A stretch of 64,000 nt of DNA from Rhexocercosporidium sp. MPI-PUGE-AT-0058 (GCA_020746875.1 JAGTJL010000005.1:2604001-2668000), one strand, 5' to 3'; shown: positions 49,558 through 60,908, counted from the first letter of the stretch. The notes: generated by a model from the sequence alone, not told the origin. A program made the numbers and translations.

Positions 49558-49750
49558 GAAAAAGCTGTAAAAGTAATACAAGGGAGATATAAGGAAGACA
49601 TAGGCAGATAAGGAAAATATAAGAGAGGCAGGGGAGAGATATAAGGGAGATATAGGGAGATAGGCAAAATAAGAGAGAGGCAGGGAAGAGACAGGGGAGA
49701 GATAAGGGAGAGAACAGGAGAGAGAATAAGAGAGAGATATGGAATAAACG
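49558..49750. repeat. GA-rich low-complexity tract
   Basis: An almost pure purine run built from irregular units such as gggagata, agagaggcag and agggagag. It stands out from the surrounding AT-rich DNA and would be polypurine:polypyrimidine, hence triplex-capable. Confidence 0.8.
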
Positions 49751-50295
49751 AAAAGAGATAAAATACAGAAAGTACTTTAATTTAAATTTAATAGGTTTTG
49801 AAAATAAATCCAGACGAGAGCTTTAAGTAAGTATCTTAAAAGCGTTATCTGGCTATCTTAACGAATAATCAGCTTCTTATTAGGTGCTATTACTTAACAT
49901 TTCGTATAATTACGTAATCGCTTCTTTTATTTACTTTCGTACGGCTTTTCTAATAATATTCAAATTAATTTTTTAAAATATAATATATATTTGTAAAGTA
50001 AAAATAAGATTTATATTACTTAAATTAACTAAAATTGAAAAAAGAAAAAGAGAAATAAAAAAAAAAGGCTTAAGAACTTAATAAAGACTTTAAAAATCGT
50101 ACGAGCTATAGTATTGCGCTGTTCTTATTTTATATTTTTATTAAATCAGAGCCGAATAAAAAATAATAATGCCATTAGTATTTAGATTATTTTTAATTTA
50201 TAAGAGGAATATAACTTCTTCCGTTGTATTCGCTTCGTAAATAAAAGGAAGTTCGTTAACAATAGCCTGAATATATAACTTTCATAGAATTAAAA

Positions 50296-50616
50296 TTATA
50301 GAGACTTAAGTTTAAGTACCGGAGGCTTTCGGGCCACTGATTCTAACGGCATCGCAATTTTATATTCGGGCTTAACTTTAGTTAATAAATAAGGATAGCG
50401 AGTAATACGTCGAACCTTTAATTGCCGCTTATATTTAAAGAACTGGCAGTATCGCTGGACTTCGCAGCCGTTACTAAGAATTATAATACTTATATTTAAA
50501 ATAAAAGAAATATAAAAAATATCAATAGTATTATAGATTTTAATAAAGACTTTCGTTTTCCACAATATAAAGAAGAAACTTAATGCCTCGTCGATACTTA
50601 AAGTATAATTAAACAT
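50296..50616 (-). CDS. Unrecognised 106-codon open frame
   Basis: The longest uninterrupted minus-strand frame in this part of the AT-rich region. The N-terminal half is Phe/Ile-rich; the C-terminal half is basic, with CQFFKYKRQLKVRRITRYPY and EYKIAMPLESVARKPP. Long frames are rare here by chance because stops are AT-rich, but there is no family match and no promoter evidence. It may be a relic of a mobile-element gene that escaped stops. Confidence 0.25.
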   Translation of the reverse strand: MFNYTLSIDEALSFFFILWKTKVFIKIYNTIDIFYISFILNISIIILSNGCEVQRYCQFFKYKRQLKVRRITRYPYLLTKVKPEYKIAMPLESVARKPPVLKLKSL

Positions 50617-51398
50617 ATATACTAAACTCTGATTTAATCTAGGTAGATTCGGGATTCTAGGTATTATAATATTAAAGCTTAATCTGGGTTATATATATGC
50701 GAATACTTTAGACAAGGCGCATATATAACAAAAACGATATTTAATACTTCCTTCTTGTCGCTAATACGAGTTACTGCCCTCTAGCTCTCCTTTAGCTTGA
50801 TAATTGCAATCCGGCGGTAATTAAAGTAAACTAAAGCTATATTAATATAAAATGAAATCTGCCGCATTAGAGATATGTTTAGAATATAAGGCGATGATTT
50901 TACGAAATTTAAGTATAAAACCAGTGCATGAAAACAAATATATTAGTCGTAGTTAAAGAAAGGGAATATATATATATTAGATATGTATTCTGTACGCGAC
51001 TAGCCGCAAAACCTTTCTGGTAAGCAGTAAGAAAGATCTTACTCTAAGGACTAAGCGATTGATTAGCCGAGCTAAAACCACGTTCCACGTTTTCGCTTTC
51101 TGAATAGTTATAAACACCCACAAATGCCTCATTCTATTGTGCTCCCGACCCATTAAGCACGTTCTAGGTTTTAGTTCTCGCATTAATATCTCTAAACCCT
51201 AAGAACTCCTAAGTTCTTTATTTTTTATACTTTAACGGCGGAACTAAAGTCGGGAACGAGTTCGGACATTATATGCGCAGCTGGATAATAGTATATTATT
51301 CGATATGATCGAAGGAAAGTAAGAGAGATATTAATAGGGTGCAATCTGAGCGCCCGACCCTTGGTCACAGCTGACCCCTAGCCTGGTGACTGCCTGAG
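50617..51398. other. Gene-free DNA, mixed composition
   Basis: AT-rich until about 50980. A slightly GC-richer part then contains a 68-codon minus frame (50977-51183), unrecognised and probably accidental. Composition rises further towards the TIR element at 51404. Confidence 0.3.
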
Positions 51399-51403
51399 CT
51401 GAG

Positions 51404-51642
51404 CTCTCCGGCGGTGAATTAAGTGGCCGATTCTGCCAGCTTGCGCAAATCTAACAAATCCATAATTATCTCAACACTCAACCGTTTGATGTTTGAAAAA
51501 TTGAGAGACTAAGATCTTTAGCTATTTTGGAAGAAGCATAGAAAGTTTTTGAGACTCTAAAGTAGAGGAATAAACTATTTCTCGTCTTCGACTTTGATGT
51601 TCTCGCTTGTCAAAATCGGCCAGGTCATTCCCCGCCGGAGAG
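51404..51642. mobile_element. 239-bp MITE-like element with TIRs and CTGAG duplication
   Basis: The left end, CTCTCCGGCGG then GAAT and TGGCCGATT, and the right end are imperfect inverted repeats of about 35-40 bp. CTGAG flanks both sides (51399-51403 and 51643-51647). There is no coding capacity. GC content is well above the surroundings and RIP marks are few. The superfamily is unclear from a 5-bp duplication. Confidence 0.7.
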
Positions 51643-54299
51643 CTGAGGTTGTAAGTAAGTATAACTTGCCTAAGTTATCCAGCTTACTGTCAACTCTCGC
51701 CGCCATTTGCTTCTCTTTTATCTTATTAATTCAACCCACCGATTTAAGTTTACAAATTCCATTATAGTCGTAATACACGCAGATTTAATTCGCTTACGAT
51801 CGCTTGACTGTATACCTAATTAATGTATCTACTAAATCTGAGTCTATAAGTTGTATACCTATAATCGTTCGACTATATACCTATTAGCTTATTTATTATT
51901 AACGAAGACCTCGATCGTTGCTATATTTTATATTATAATAGTTATCTACCTTCCCTTCGACTATCATCTCTTACGCTGTTTTATTTGCCGGAGGCTCTGT
52001 TACTTACGATTTTAAATATTATTTAAGTTGCTATAAGAATTAAAAGATAAGATCAATTATTATACACTAGTCGATATAGGTCATAAATTAATACCTCGAG
52101 CTGGTCTCCAGCTTCTCTTGATCTGCGATATCGATATAATGGGAAGCCTAAACTATGGATAGCAATAACTACTAAGAAATACAAAAAGAACTTAGGCCGC
52201 ATTAAGCCTTATATTAATCTCTTTCTTAATATAAACATCGTATTACCGACGAGTAACGACTAATTCGCGTTCGGGCTCTTCCTTACTTTAAAACGAACAT
52301 CGGCAAAGGCAAGACGTGTTTTTTATTCACGCAACTACTTTATATTTAAGGATCGTTTTACCCTCGAAAAGTTTATTACAAATGTAAAGGAGAATTTTAT
52401 ATACGTATATAATATTAATATAAACTTATATTAAAAAATATAACGGGAAACATATTAAGGCAATGTATTACGAGCACCAAGAATAGTTTCTATTGTATCG
52501 TATAAAACTATATCGTCCGAAACTCTTAGATTTTATTATTAAACTCTAAGGGACTTGTCTATAACTTTAATACCTAAAGCTTGCCCTAATTCTATTCGGT
52601 ATTCTTAATAAAGATAATAAGAGAGATATAAAAACAAAGCAATTTTATAATAGCCGTGGATTATAGAGCTTATATTTTAAGAAGGTATAAAGTTTTTAAT
52701 TCTTATACTTAGCGATAATTATATCTTAACCCCTTTACCCGTTAAAATACTGCTAACTAGAAAGCGTAAGACTTTGTATTTATAGATTATAAAATACCTT
52801 AACACTTAAGTCTTGGCAAAAATTAATAAAGAGGCGAATTAATTTTCCGGACTCGGAGGCAGACTAAGGTTCACTTAGCTGAAGATCTTAGGCTGAAAGT
52901 TATAAACGGTTCTGGAGGATAGGTATACTAGACAGTAAATATTGGGTGCTGGAAAATCTAAGGTACTGGAGTATTGGAAGCGGGGGAGAAACTTATGTCG
53001 GCATCCTCCGCATGAAGTAAGTAGGTTTGAATTATTAATGTTGTTCTCGTCTCATTATCTTTTATGCCCAGAAAAGACTTAAAAAGAAACGAGGATCTTT
53101 TTTGTTTTTGACAATGAAGAAGAAGCAAGACTAGAGAATGAATGGGGAGGGGGAGGATTAGCAGAATACAAGATACTTCAGCACTAGCGGAAGACTTTTT
53201 CAAAAGCTTATTTCAACGCGACCTGGGTTTGAAGCACCGCCCTCTCAGTCTCTCAAACCGCTCGTCGTTGGTCTGTCTCCCTGGTAGACCAACCTCAAGC
53301 ACCCATTGACTCTTGGAGCTGAGGTTGTTCTACCTCTTGGCAGTTGTACCGTATTTCACAAGTTTGTGAATACTATTGCCGCTTATAAGGGGTCTCTGTA
53401 CCGAGACTCCACGCGGCATATAGCTAGAAAGCCAGTCGGAAGCAAGTAGATTTGGTCTGAGTAGAAGTAATAATATCTTAAGATTCTGTTTTATATATTG
53501 AGAATACCTCCAGCTTAAGCTTTAATATCCCTTTATAATAAGCTATCTCTCTTATTAAGACTTTATTAATTACTTTTCTAGAAGACATTTTTGCGTTAAC
53601 CTGAGCAGCTGTATTAATAGGCGTCGAAGTAGGCAAGATTTTGCGAGTGGCAGTTGCATTTGCTATTCTTATGATAATTTTTATAATAATATAGAAGTGA
53701 GCTTTTAGAGAACTCTTTTATAATAGTAAGAGTTGCCGGAATATCTGCTTACGAAATCATATAACTTTCCGAATTATTTATAATATTAAACTAAAGCTAT
53801 TTAATAATTTTTTAAGTCTTTATAAATAAGTCTTCGTTAATGACTTTGTCTTAGTTTCGAGTAATATACTGCTAGTGCGGCAGAGTATAAAATATAAATA
53901 TATTCTTATTTTAATATATATTACTACGAAATAAATAGTTTATAATTACAATAAGAGCATATATTATACCTAGTAATATAATAAGTGTATCCCCGCGAAT
54001 AAGTAAAATCACTCGAATCCACGCTAGATTTTGCTTTTAGTTTGTTTTATCTTAAGTAAATCCTTTATACGTAGCTTGCTCGTCTTAAGAAATTGAAGAC
54101 TAAAAGTTTATAACCGCCTAGTATTTCAAGACGTTCTTATTATCCTCGTTTTAAGTATTGCCTTCTAATGTAACTTATATATAAGGAGTTAAATTATTTA
54201 TATATTATAATAAAATAGTTTTTGCTTAAGCACAAATCCGGAATCGTTAATAGCTTTAAATATTAGCTAGTGACTTTACCTTTTTTTTTTGATTTAAAA
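51643..54299. other. AT-rich DNA with unassigned coding-like relics
   Basis: Plus-strand text around 52140-52440 (for example NLGRIKPYINLFLNIN and RNYFIFKDRFTLEKFI) looks like a degraded protein gene, but no family can be named. From 53200 to 53460 the DNA is near normal GC with short inverted motifs (ggtctgtctccctggtagacc) and no gene. The rest is gene-free. Confidence 0.3.
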
Positions 54300-55190
54300 G
54301 CCTTCTTATTTATATTTATTAATAAATTGCATGTATCGCGAAGTAAAATATAGTAACGAGTAAGTAAAAGTAGCGTAAGCTTCATATTCTTATAATTAAG
54401 ATTAAGTAAATTTATAAGATAAGAATTAATTTATTTATAAGACTTTGCGAACCGAGATATATAAGCTATAACTTTTATAATACGAATAGTAAGTTACTAG
54501 TTAATAAGACTAAGGTTTTAAATATTCAGCTTTTAATTAAGTCTTGCCTTAATATTTAATTCCTGAAGGAACTCTTTTAAGCTTTATTATTCACGAGTAA
54601 TTAGCTATTTAGCATTCTTAATTATATAAATCTCGGGCTTTATAACGACTAATAATAAGTTTAAAATAGCAGTAAAGGTTCAGAAAGTATACGTTTTATT
54701 ATCTCCGGAACACAAAGCTGGCCTTTCCTCGAAAACGCGGCATTTAATCTGACTAAGTTTTGCAAATTAAAGACTAGACTCAGCTTCGGCCTATACGGCC
54801 TCGAGGGCTACTTGACAGGGGTACTTATAAAATAAACGACGCTATTATTTTATAGCTTTAATTTCTATTATTTTGCACGATATTTCCGCACAGAAAATTC
54901 GCTCTTTAATAACTTTCTTTTAGTTTTTCTTTGCCTTATTTTCTTTTTGCTTCGCTTATTAAAGAGTTATTCGCTTAGCTTTAACCGCTTCTTTCGCGGC
55001 TTTATCCTCTTCTCTTAGCTTGTTTAGCAAGCCAGCTAAGGCTTACTTCTTTGCTGCTTAAGATATAAATATGACTTCTTAAGAAGATTTAAAACGAACG
55101 GCAACCTTAATATATAGCTATCTTTTCCTTTTTCTTTAGATGCTTTTACGTGCTCTTTATCTTTTTCGATTTGCAGCCGGTATATTTATC
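54300..55190 (-). pseudogene. RIP ghost ORF with a basic coiled-coil-like segment
   Basis: A minus-strand frame stays coherent for almost 300 codons if TAA/TAG are read as lost Gln codons. It includes ALAGLLNKLREEDKAAKEAV, EERPALCSGDNKTYTF and RFAKSYK. The Ala/Lys/Glu-rich part resembles the basic tails found on pogo-type transposases, but no catalytic motif was found. Function unknown. Confidence 0.35.
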
Positions 55191-55273
55191 TTATAAAGCC
55201 GGTGAAATAGCGTTTCTCGCGTTATGTAGTATGAATTAAATGCCTAGAAACACACAAGTAAGGTAGAAGCCAA

Positions 55274-55373
55274 GTAGGACAATTTTCTTTCTTTGCCTGC
55301 ACACGGTCCTGCCTGCACACGGTCCCGTATGCAGGCAAGACCGTATGCAGGCAGAAAAGAAAATATGTCCCAC
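55274..55373. repeat. 100-bp nested hairpin (palindrome with doubled 15-mer)
   Basis: The 15-mer TGCCTGCACACGGTC occurs twice in direct orientation (55294-55308 and 55310-55324). Facing it are inverted copies: one full (55339-55353) and one partial (55326-55337). Outer flanks (GTAGGACAATTTTCTTTC and its partner ending at 55373) extend the stem to about 48 bp per arm. The right-arm copies carry the change expected of RIP (CA to TA). Confidence 0.8.
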
Positions 55374-55800
55374 TGATTACTAATATCGACATGGATACTC
55401 CCCTCCCTTTACGCTTCCCCTCTCGGCAACCAAACATGGACGTATTCACGGTCACTCGGAAATCGATGAGTAGTAAATTTTTTTCTTTTTCGCAGCTACA
55501 AAACAACCCCAAATACGCAACCACTTAGTTTTCAGCTGCGCCGCTAGATTACCGTAAATCTCTACTTAAGGAACAGGCGCCACCAGAATCAGCTGTTCCG
55601 AAGTCCTTCAGCACAGCAGGGAACTATTAGCAAATTCTTTAAGATTAGTTCGCCACGATTAATTAAACGGGAAGCTATACGCTACTTCTTTTGCCTTCAC
55701 GATTAGGCTATAAGTATATATTATATCCTCGGGAATTTAATAACGAAATATAACTTGAGAATTATAAAGAATTCCGTGAGTTATAAGTAATAATATATAT

Positions 55801-56394
55801 AATAGAATAGCTAATTTTGGTAGATTGAATTCGTCTAGAACACTAGAGCTAGTAGAATTCCTTAGAGTAATTACTAGGGATATAGCATAGTCCTCAATAT
55901 TTAATAATAAGACAGGAGCTTATATTAGGGCAATAATACAACTTGTAGCTTATGTCCTCGTCGTTTTCTTTAGGAACGCTAGGCTCGTTATTAATAATAA
56001 AACATTAATTGGCAATACTTCTAATCTCAAACAAGAATTTCTATACACGGTTCTAGCCGCGGGGACGTAAGCTTCTTTTGAGGAGCTCCAGCAGTTTTTG
56101 GGAGTAGACGATATAGATTATAAGCTAGATATAATAGTTAATCTTATAGTTCCTTTTGAGGAGTTTTAATAGTTTTAGGGAGTAGATAAGCCGTTAAGGC
56201 TATAAGATGTCCAAATCTAGTCCAGTTTACTAGGATATAATAAGACTATCCTAATAGGAGTAAGTTTAAGTGCTTTTGTAAATGACAATATAATACCTTA
56301 TTTAGAGACAATAATATTTCGTGAATTACGCATCGTCGAGAATTTTAAAGAAGTATGCCAAAGAAATCAAGTGATAGATATTATTCTTTTATAA
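55801..56394 (+). pseudogene. Ghost ORF with a 26-codon internal repeat, unrecognised
   Basis: The plus frame is coherent over about 198 codons to TAA at 56392, with only a handful of TAA/TAG interruptions. It includes NRIANFGRLNSSRTLELVEF, AIIQLVAYVLVVFFRNARLV, ASFEELQQFLGVDDIDYKLD and LETIIFRELRIVENFKEVCQ. The unit FEE-x-x-QF-x-GVD is repeated 78 bp later (56072-56108 and 56151-56186), in frame. No family was recognised; it may be a host gene or a mobile-element gene caught by RIP. Confidence 0.45.
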
Positions 56395-57675
56395 GAAAAG
56401 AAACCTCGTAGTTTTTGCTATTATATATATATATATATGGCTTTAATCTGTTCCGTTTGGACGTTGCCCGCCCTTTTTAGCCTTTTACACTTAATAGTAC
56501 CTCTTCGATCTCGCACCGGCTAGATATCCTTTAAGCGCAAGTAATACTTTGGGGATGGTAATAATTTAATAATCACTTTGAACGGTGATATAGGCCTCTC
56601 GTTGTAAATCCGTTAATGACGGCCTGGATTGTCGCTACGAGGTTGAATTTATTCAGAGGATGCTTCGCTTGGTAGTGCTGTAGGAGATTTGCAATCGCTA
56701 TATTAAAGATGTCACAGAGAGCCCGAAAATCGATTGTACGACATTGCCGGATTCGCACAGTCGCCTGTCTCGAAATCTCCACGACCGACTGGAGAATTAA
56801 TGATGACGACGATTGGCCACTTTCAGAAGAAGACAATTTGCGCACTAACTACATCCGTCAAACCCATAATATTCTCGTTCTGGAGAAGAATACTGAAGCT
56901 GGGGATGAATAGCGACGAATTGGAGTTGGGTTGATTGACCAAGCCTTTGGGGAGTTTGACGGTAGAGGAGAAACTACAGTGACGATCTTTAACGGCCTGG
57001 GACTTATTTATTATGGAATGTTAGTCGAGTTAACGCATAGGCCTGATAGCGTTCTTACTTCCTAGTGTTGTATCATTTTAGGATATAAAAAATAGCTTGG
57101 ATGACTTTAAGCTGCTGTGTGGACCGGAATCCTAGGTAAAGACAAAGCGATGATAATCCTTCCTTGGATGTGCCGTTGTCGTTGTCAGTAGTATTCCTTG
57201 GCAATACACCGAGCAAGTTTTGACTGAATGCCTGATACAATTCAGAAGAATATGAAGGCCAATCCACCACAACTGCGATCGAAACACCGAAGACGGAATT
57301 GATGGCATATGACACGATTTTGGACTCCCTCAATTTAAAAAAAATAGGCCGAGCTCCTTAGGTGGCACTCATGCCAGTCGGAAATGTGTGGGTGCCCTAC
57401 AGGTAGTTCATCGGCCTTCGCAGAGCCAAGCGCAGCCCACCCATGATTGATGTTCGGCCGGTATATGAAGGTGGAACCCCAAAGTCGATTGGACGATTGA
57501 CTCCGGCTTTAGCACTTGGTCGAGGGGAAATCTAAATTTTGAGTTGGGTGCGAAAAGCTAATAACTCCTGCCTCAATAATGAATCACATTTGAGACTACT
57601 TCTCCCCTCAGTACTCCACTCATAAACCCTCCCTCTTCTTCCTGATTTTACTTTGCAATTTAAATCCGATTCATT
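56395..57675. other. Mixed-composition DNA with possible exon remnants
   Basis: GC content recovers from about 56460. Minus-strand open pieces at 56573-56845 (RTIDFRALCDIFNIAIANLL...) and 57073-57333 (IAVVVDWPSYSSELYQAF..., LGVLPRNTTDNDNGTSKEG) have protein-like composition and could be exons or remnants of one gene. I could not join them with splice sites. No family was recognised. Confidence 0.3.
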
Positions 57676-57689
57676 ATCATGGTAAGCTT

Positions 57690-58222
57690 GCCTGAGTATA
57701 ACCTCTCTGACAGCGTCTCTAGCCTTCAGGCATCGACGAAACAGCAGAACAAGCCAGAGATACACTGGACGAGGCGAGAGAAAGTCTCTCTAAGATTCAC
57801 GAGGCCCGGCCCACAAAAACGACCACAACAAGGTTGTAGAAGCCCTCAAGCGGCAGGATCAGGAACTCGGCGACACAAGAGCGCTTCTTACCAGGTTCGC
57901 GTTCGATTCGACCATGTAGTTAAATTCTCTTGCCAAACCTCTGGCTAGAGTCAAGGAGACTTTGGAAGAGCTTGTGAGGATTCTGACAGAAGGTAAACCG
58001 AAGTCACTCAGCAAAGTTGCCGATGCCATAGGCGACGTCCGTCAAGGAACGATTAGTCTGCGCGAGCATCTCCCTGGAACCCGCTTTGAGGCTCGGCAAT
58101 TTAAAAATGAGGTTAATTTCGTCTCCTTTCCTGCAACTTCTCAGGTTATAGGGGTATGTAAGGTCCGGTGCTTGCTTGAGGAACTTTGGCTGAATCTTAG
58201 AAGTATCTGCCCCCGAGGCTAA
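57690..58222 (+). pseudogene. Broken gene for an Arg/Glu/Leu-rich, probably coiled-coil protein
   Basis: Two plus frames must be combined to read it. One gives IDETAEQARDTLDEARESLS and KIHEARP, then a shift near 57815 gives KVVEALKRQDQELGDTRALL, a TAG after FAFDSTM, then LARVKETLEELVRILTEGKP, VADAIGDVRQGTISLREHLP and GTRFEARQF. The end is near 58222 in an open piece of 86 codons (57962-58222). Codon use is normal, so loss was by frameshift and nonsense rather than RIP saturation. It could be a real gene with unrecognised introns, but the TAG argues against that. Confidence 0.5.
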
Positions 58223-58436
58223 TGCCAAACGAAGGTTCCGGACAGCGTTAGATTTATTGTTTTTACTGGATGAACCGCAATAACTTTGCCTTACGACTCT
58301 CTCAATTAAGCTCTACTTCGGAAGTAGCCTACAAATGAAAGAGTAGATACAAGATGCGATATTCTAACGGCCACATCGTTGATTTAGTGGCCATTCTCTC
58401 GCAGTGGAATTGTCCCTTGACCTGCTATGGTTTCCA

Positions 58437-58594
58437 CTCAATTGAACCTCGACACGGAACAGCTCCTCGAGCTGACAAGGAAATCTCTACTTAATTGGCC
58501 CTCGAGACGAACAGATCCTTCGACTGAGAAAGGAATTTATACTTAATTACACCTCGACCTGGAACAACTTGTCGAGCCGTAATGCCAATCTCCA
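58437..58594. repeat. Minisatellite: three ~53-bp units
   Basis: The units are 58437-58489, 58490-58541 and 58542-58594, each starting CTYAATT and containing a CCTCGA...TCGA core that is itself partly palindromic. Divergence between units is substantial. A further partial unit may precede them. Confidence 0.65.
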
Positions 58595-58676
58595 CTAGTC
58601 TCCCCAAAAGGGTTAACCGCACTTTCCCCATCCCATCGCCTACCTCTACTTGCTCTGGCATTGAGGCCCCGTAATT

Positions 58677-60320
58677 TATTATTATTATTATTCCTTTTAA
58701 CGTCCTGTGTAAGTCGAAGACTATAGTAGGACGGCTGGGGTTATGAGCCCCAGCGTTTTTTTATAAGATACCAGAAAGGTAGCCAATTTGTTTTAGGGGA
58801 CATTGAGGGCATAACCCTAGTTATAATAAAGGAAAATTATAAAGGAAAGTGTAGAAGGTATTACCCTTTTTCTTCTTCTTGCTCCTCGTGCTCTTCTTCT
58901 TGCTTTCTCTCTAAGAACCATTTCCTGGTGTAAAGCTTAGTCTTTTTGAGAAAATCTAGCGTCTTCTCGATTCCAATTTTTGTATGCATTAGGAGAGGTA
59001 GACTCAGTTTTGCTCCCTTTATTTCGTCCCGTAACTTGGCCCTTACCTTGGCTATTCCTGTCTCTTTGTAGCTCAAAAGTAAATGGGCGGTTGTCTCTCT
59101 TTTACTACACTTATATAAGTCGCTATCCGTGCGGCCTAGTCTATATAGGTATGACCTTATATACCCATGGCCTAGCTTTAATTGGAAGAAGGAGCTAGCT
59201 AGCTCTCTTTTAGTTTCAGGTAGTAGGTGGATCTTCGACCGTAGCTGCCAAGGGAATTGCTTCCTATAGGTAGTTGTATTTTGGTAAGGGGTCTTTTCGT
59301 ACTGGTCTAACGCCGACTCCCGCTCTTTAATACCTACATGCTTCGCTTTACAGCCGAGGACTGCAAAGCTGGTTTTATTTGTATTTGGGGCTAGCGTCGT
59401 TGCTTTCTTTGTTAACGAGTCAGCTAGCTCGTTTCCGTAAACTTCCGTATGGCCGGGGACCCAGTTGATCGGTATCGAGGCTCCTCTGCTCTTGGCTAGC
59501 TGCGCTGCTTGAATGGCTCGGATTTAATAAGCTTGGCCTAGGTTATCTAATGGTGTTTTGAGACGGTGGAGTCCCGCCTGGTTATTCGAGTAGATATAGT
59601 ATGACTGGCCTGGCTTAGCTACCTTGCTAGCGTACTTAACTGCTTAGGTAGTCCTATTTAGCTCCCCGTTGTAGACTAATTTGGCGTCCCCCAACTTAGT
59701 CATACTCTTGTAGACTACTCTAGGGTTGTCACTCTCATAGTTCAGTACCACGAGCCCTACGCCTACTCCCAGTTAAAACTTCCCCTGGCATAGACGAGGC
59801 ATCTATATAGATCGTGAATTCGTCTGCGCCTGTGTGGAGGTTCGAGTTGTGTATTTGAGCAGTTACTTCCTTTGGCAGCGGGCTAATATTGACCGTATAC
59901 GGCGTTGCTCTGTTCCACGGTGGGTATTTAAAGTGCTGGAGGGGCGCAAGGCCCTCTAGGTCGACTAGATCTTGAATTGAGGCCCGAATCCGTTCGAGTT
60001 GCACTGTTGGCTTGAGACTGGGTCATGTTGGGAGGTTTGAGAGTTCCTCGTTAATCAGGTGCTTAAGGGTTAGTTTCAGTGCACGAATGGCGAAATTTCG
60101 AGTACTGGCATTTAGTCGGACACAAGGAGGCTGTAGCGCTGCCTCGACCTCCATTGGCACTATCGGAGCTGTCTTGAATACCCCTAGGATTTTTCGTAGA
60201 GCTAGGTTTTGCAAGGCCTGGAGGGGTTTCTTAAACTGTGCCTGTCACCTCCACCAAATCGGGGAGCCGTAGTCGGCTACACTAACCACACAGGCTAGGT
60301 ATAGCTGTCGTACCGCAATA
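58677..60320 (-). mobile_element. 5'-truncated LINE (Tad-like, RT C-terminus plus RNase H)
   Basis: Minus strand. From the right: SVADYGSPIWWR, LALRKILGVFKTAPIVPMEV (60023-60214), then RNase H with IYIDAS (59795-59818) and WVPGHTEVYGNELADSL (about 59415-59466), and a C-terminal region with TAHLLLSYKETGIAKVRAKL ending in a Glu-rich tail and TAA at 58863-58861. The 3' end is an ATT/AAT repeat (58677-58693), typical of LINE tails. Reverse transcriptase proper is missing: homology begins near 60320. There are several stops and frameshifts; RIP is mild. A 3'-terminal RNase H is characteristic of Tad-like fungal LINEs. Confidence 0.82.
58861..59076 (-). pseudogene. C-terminal open piece of the LINE ORF2
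   Basis: 71 codons reading from YKETGIAKVRAKLRDEIKG to the stop, with a Lys/Glu-rich tail. It is the preserved end of the RNase H-containing ORF, not an independent gene. Confidence 0.7.
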
Positions 60321-60836
60321 AAAGGACACATTAAGAGGAACCACAAGATCAGCACGCCAAACATTGGATTCTCCCACATGCGTGTGGAGATTTTGATATC
60401 TCAAGGAGCCTTTTATAACCTTCGTCTTGAATGAAAGTGACACATTTAAATGCGAGACTTTGGCTCAGGTCCGCCAGCCTCCGGGAGGCAGCACGACTAG
60501 CAAACAGATCCTACTTATTACCATACGTATTACAATTTTTATCCACAGAGTAAAGGAGTTCGAGGATCATCAGCAAGACCTCGTTGGATAGTCGAACCAT
60601 TGCGCTAAGTCGTAGAGTAGCAGGTCTAGTAGTCAGATATTCGTAGTGTAGAGTTTGCGATGTGCTTGAAGCTCAGTTACGGCTTGTTCTAGAGGACAAC
60701 CGGAAACGATGGCCAGGATTTCCTAACACGTTTCACTAAAGCGATGAGTCATAGAGCCTAAGTCTCAGCGGAGAACTCTATTATATCCTTTAACTAGCCT
60801 AATCTCACCTATGCAATTGAATTCCCTTTTAATCTA
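60321..60836. other. Gene-free DNA between the LINE and the pogo element
   Basis: Normal composition; no motif, repeat or gene was recognised. It ends with TA (60837-60838), the target duplication of the transposon. Confidence 0.4.
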
Positions 60837-60838
60837 TA

Positions 60839-60908
60839 ATCGTCAGTGCGCTGTCTGTAATTCTGCGTGCTCTCGCTTACGGTCAGGGAAAGCAAGTGTT
60901 ACAGCTCA
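60839..60908 (+). repeat. Left TIR of the pogo-like element
   Basis: About 70 bp, matching the reverse complement of the right end with only a few transitions. It contains one copy of the 17-mer GAAAGCAAGTGTTACAG. Confidence 0.88.

Noticed and set aside
47700..53200. Possible long-repeat pair (47790-47860 and 53140-53200) bounding another LTR element
   Set aside because: Similarity covers only about 40 bases around gatact...gcggaag and does not extend either way. Too weak to call.
53270..53460. Possible tRNA or structured RNA in the GC-richer patch
   Set aside because: Short inverted motifs are present but no cloverleaf, anticodon arm or T-loop sequence could be fitted.
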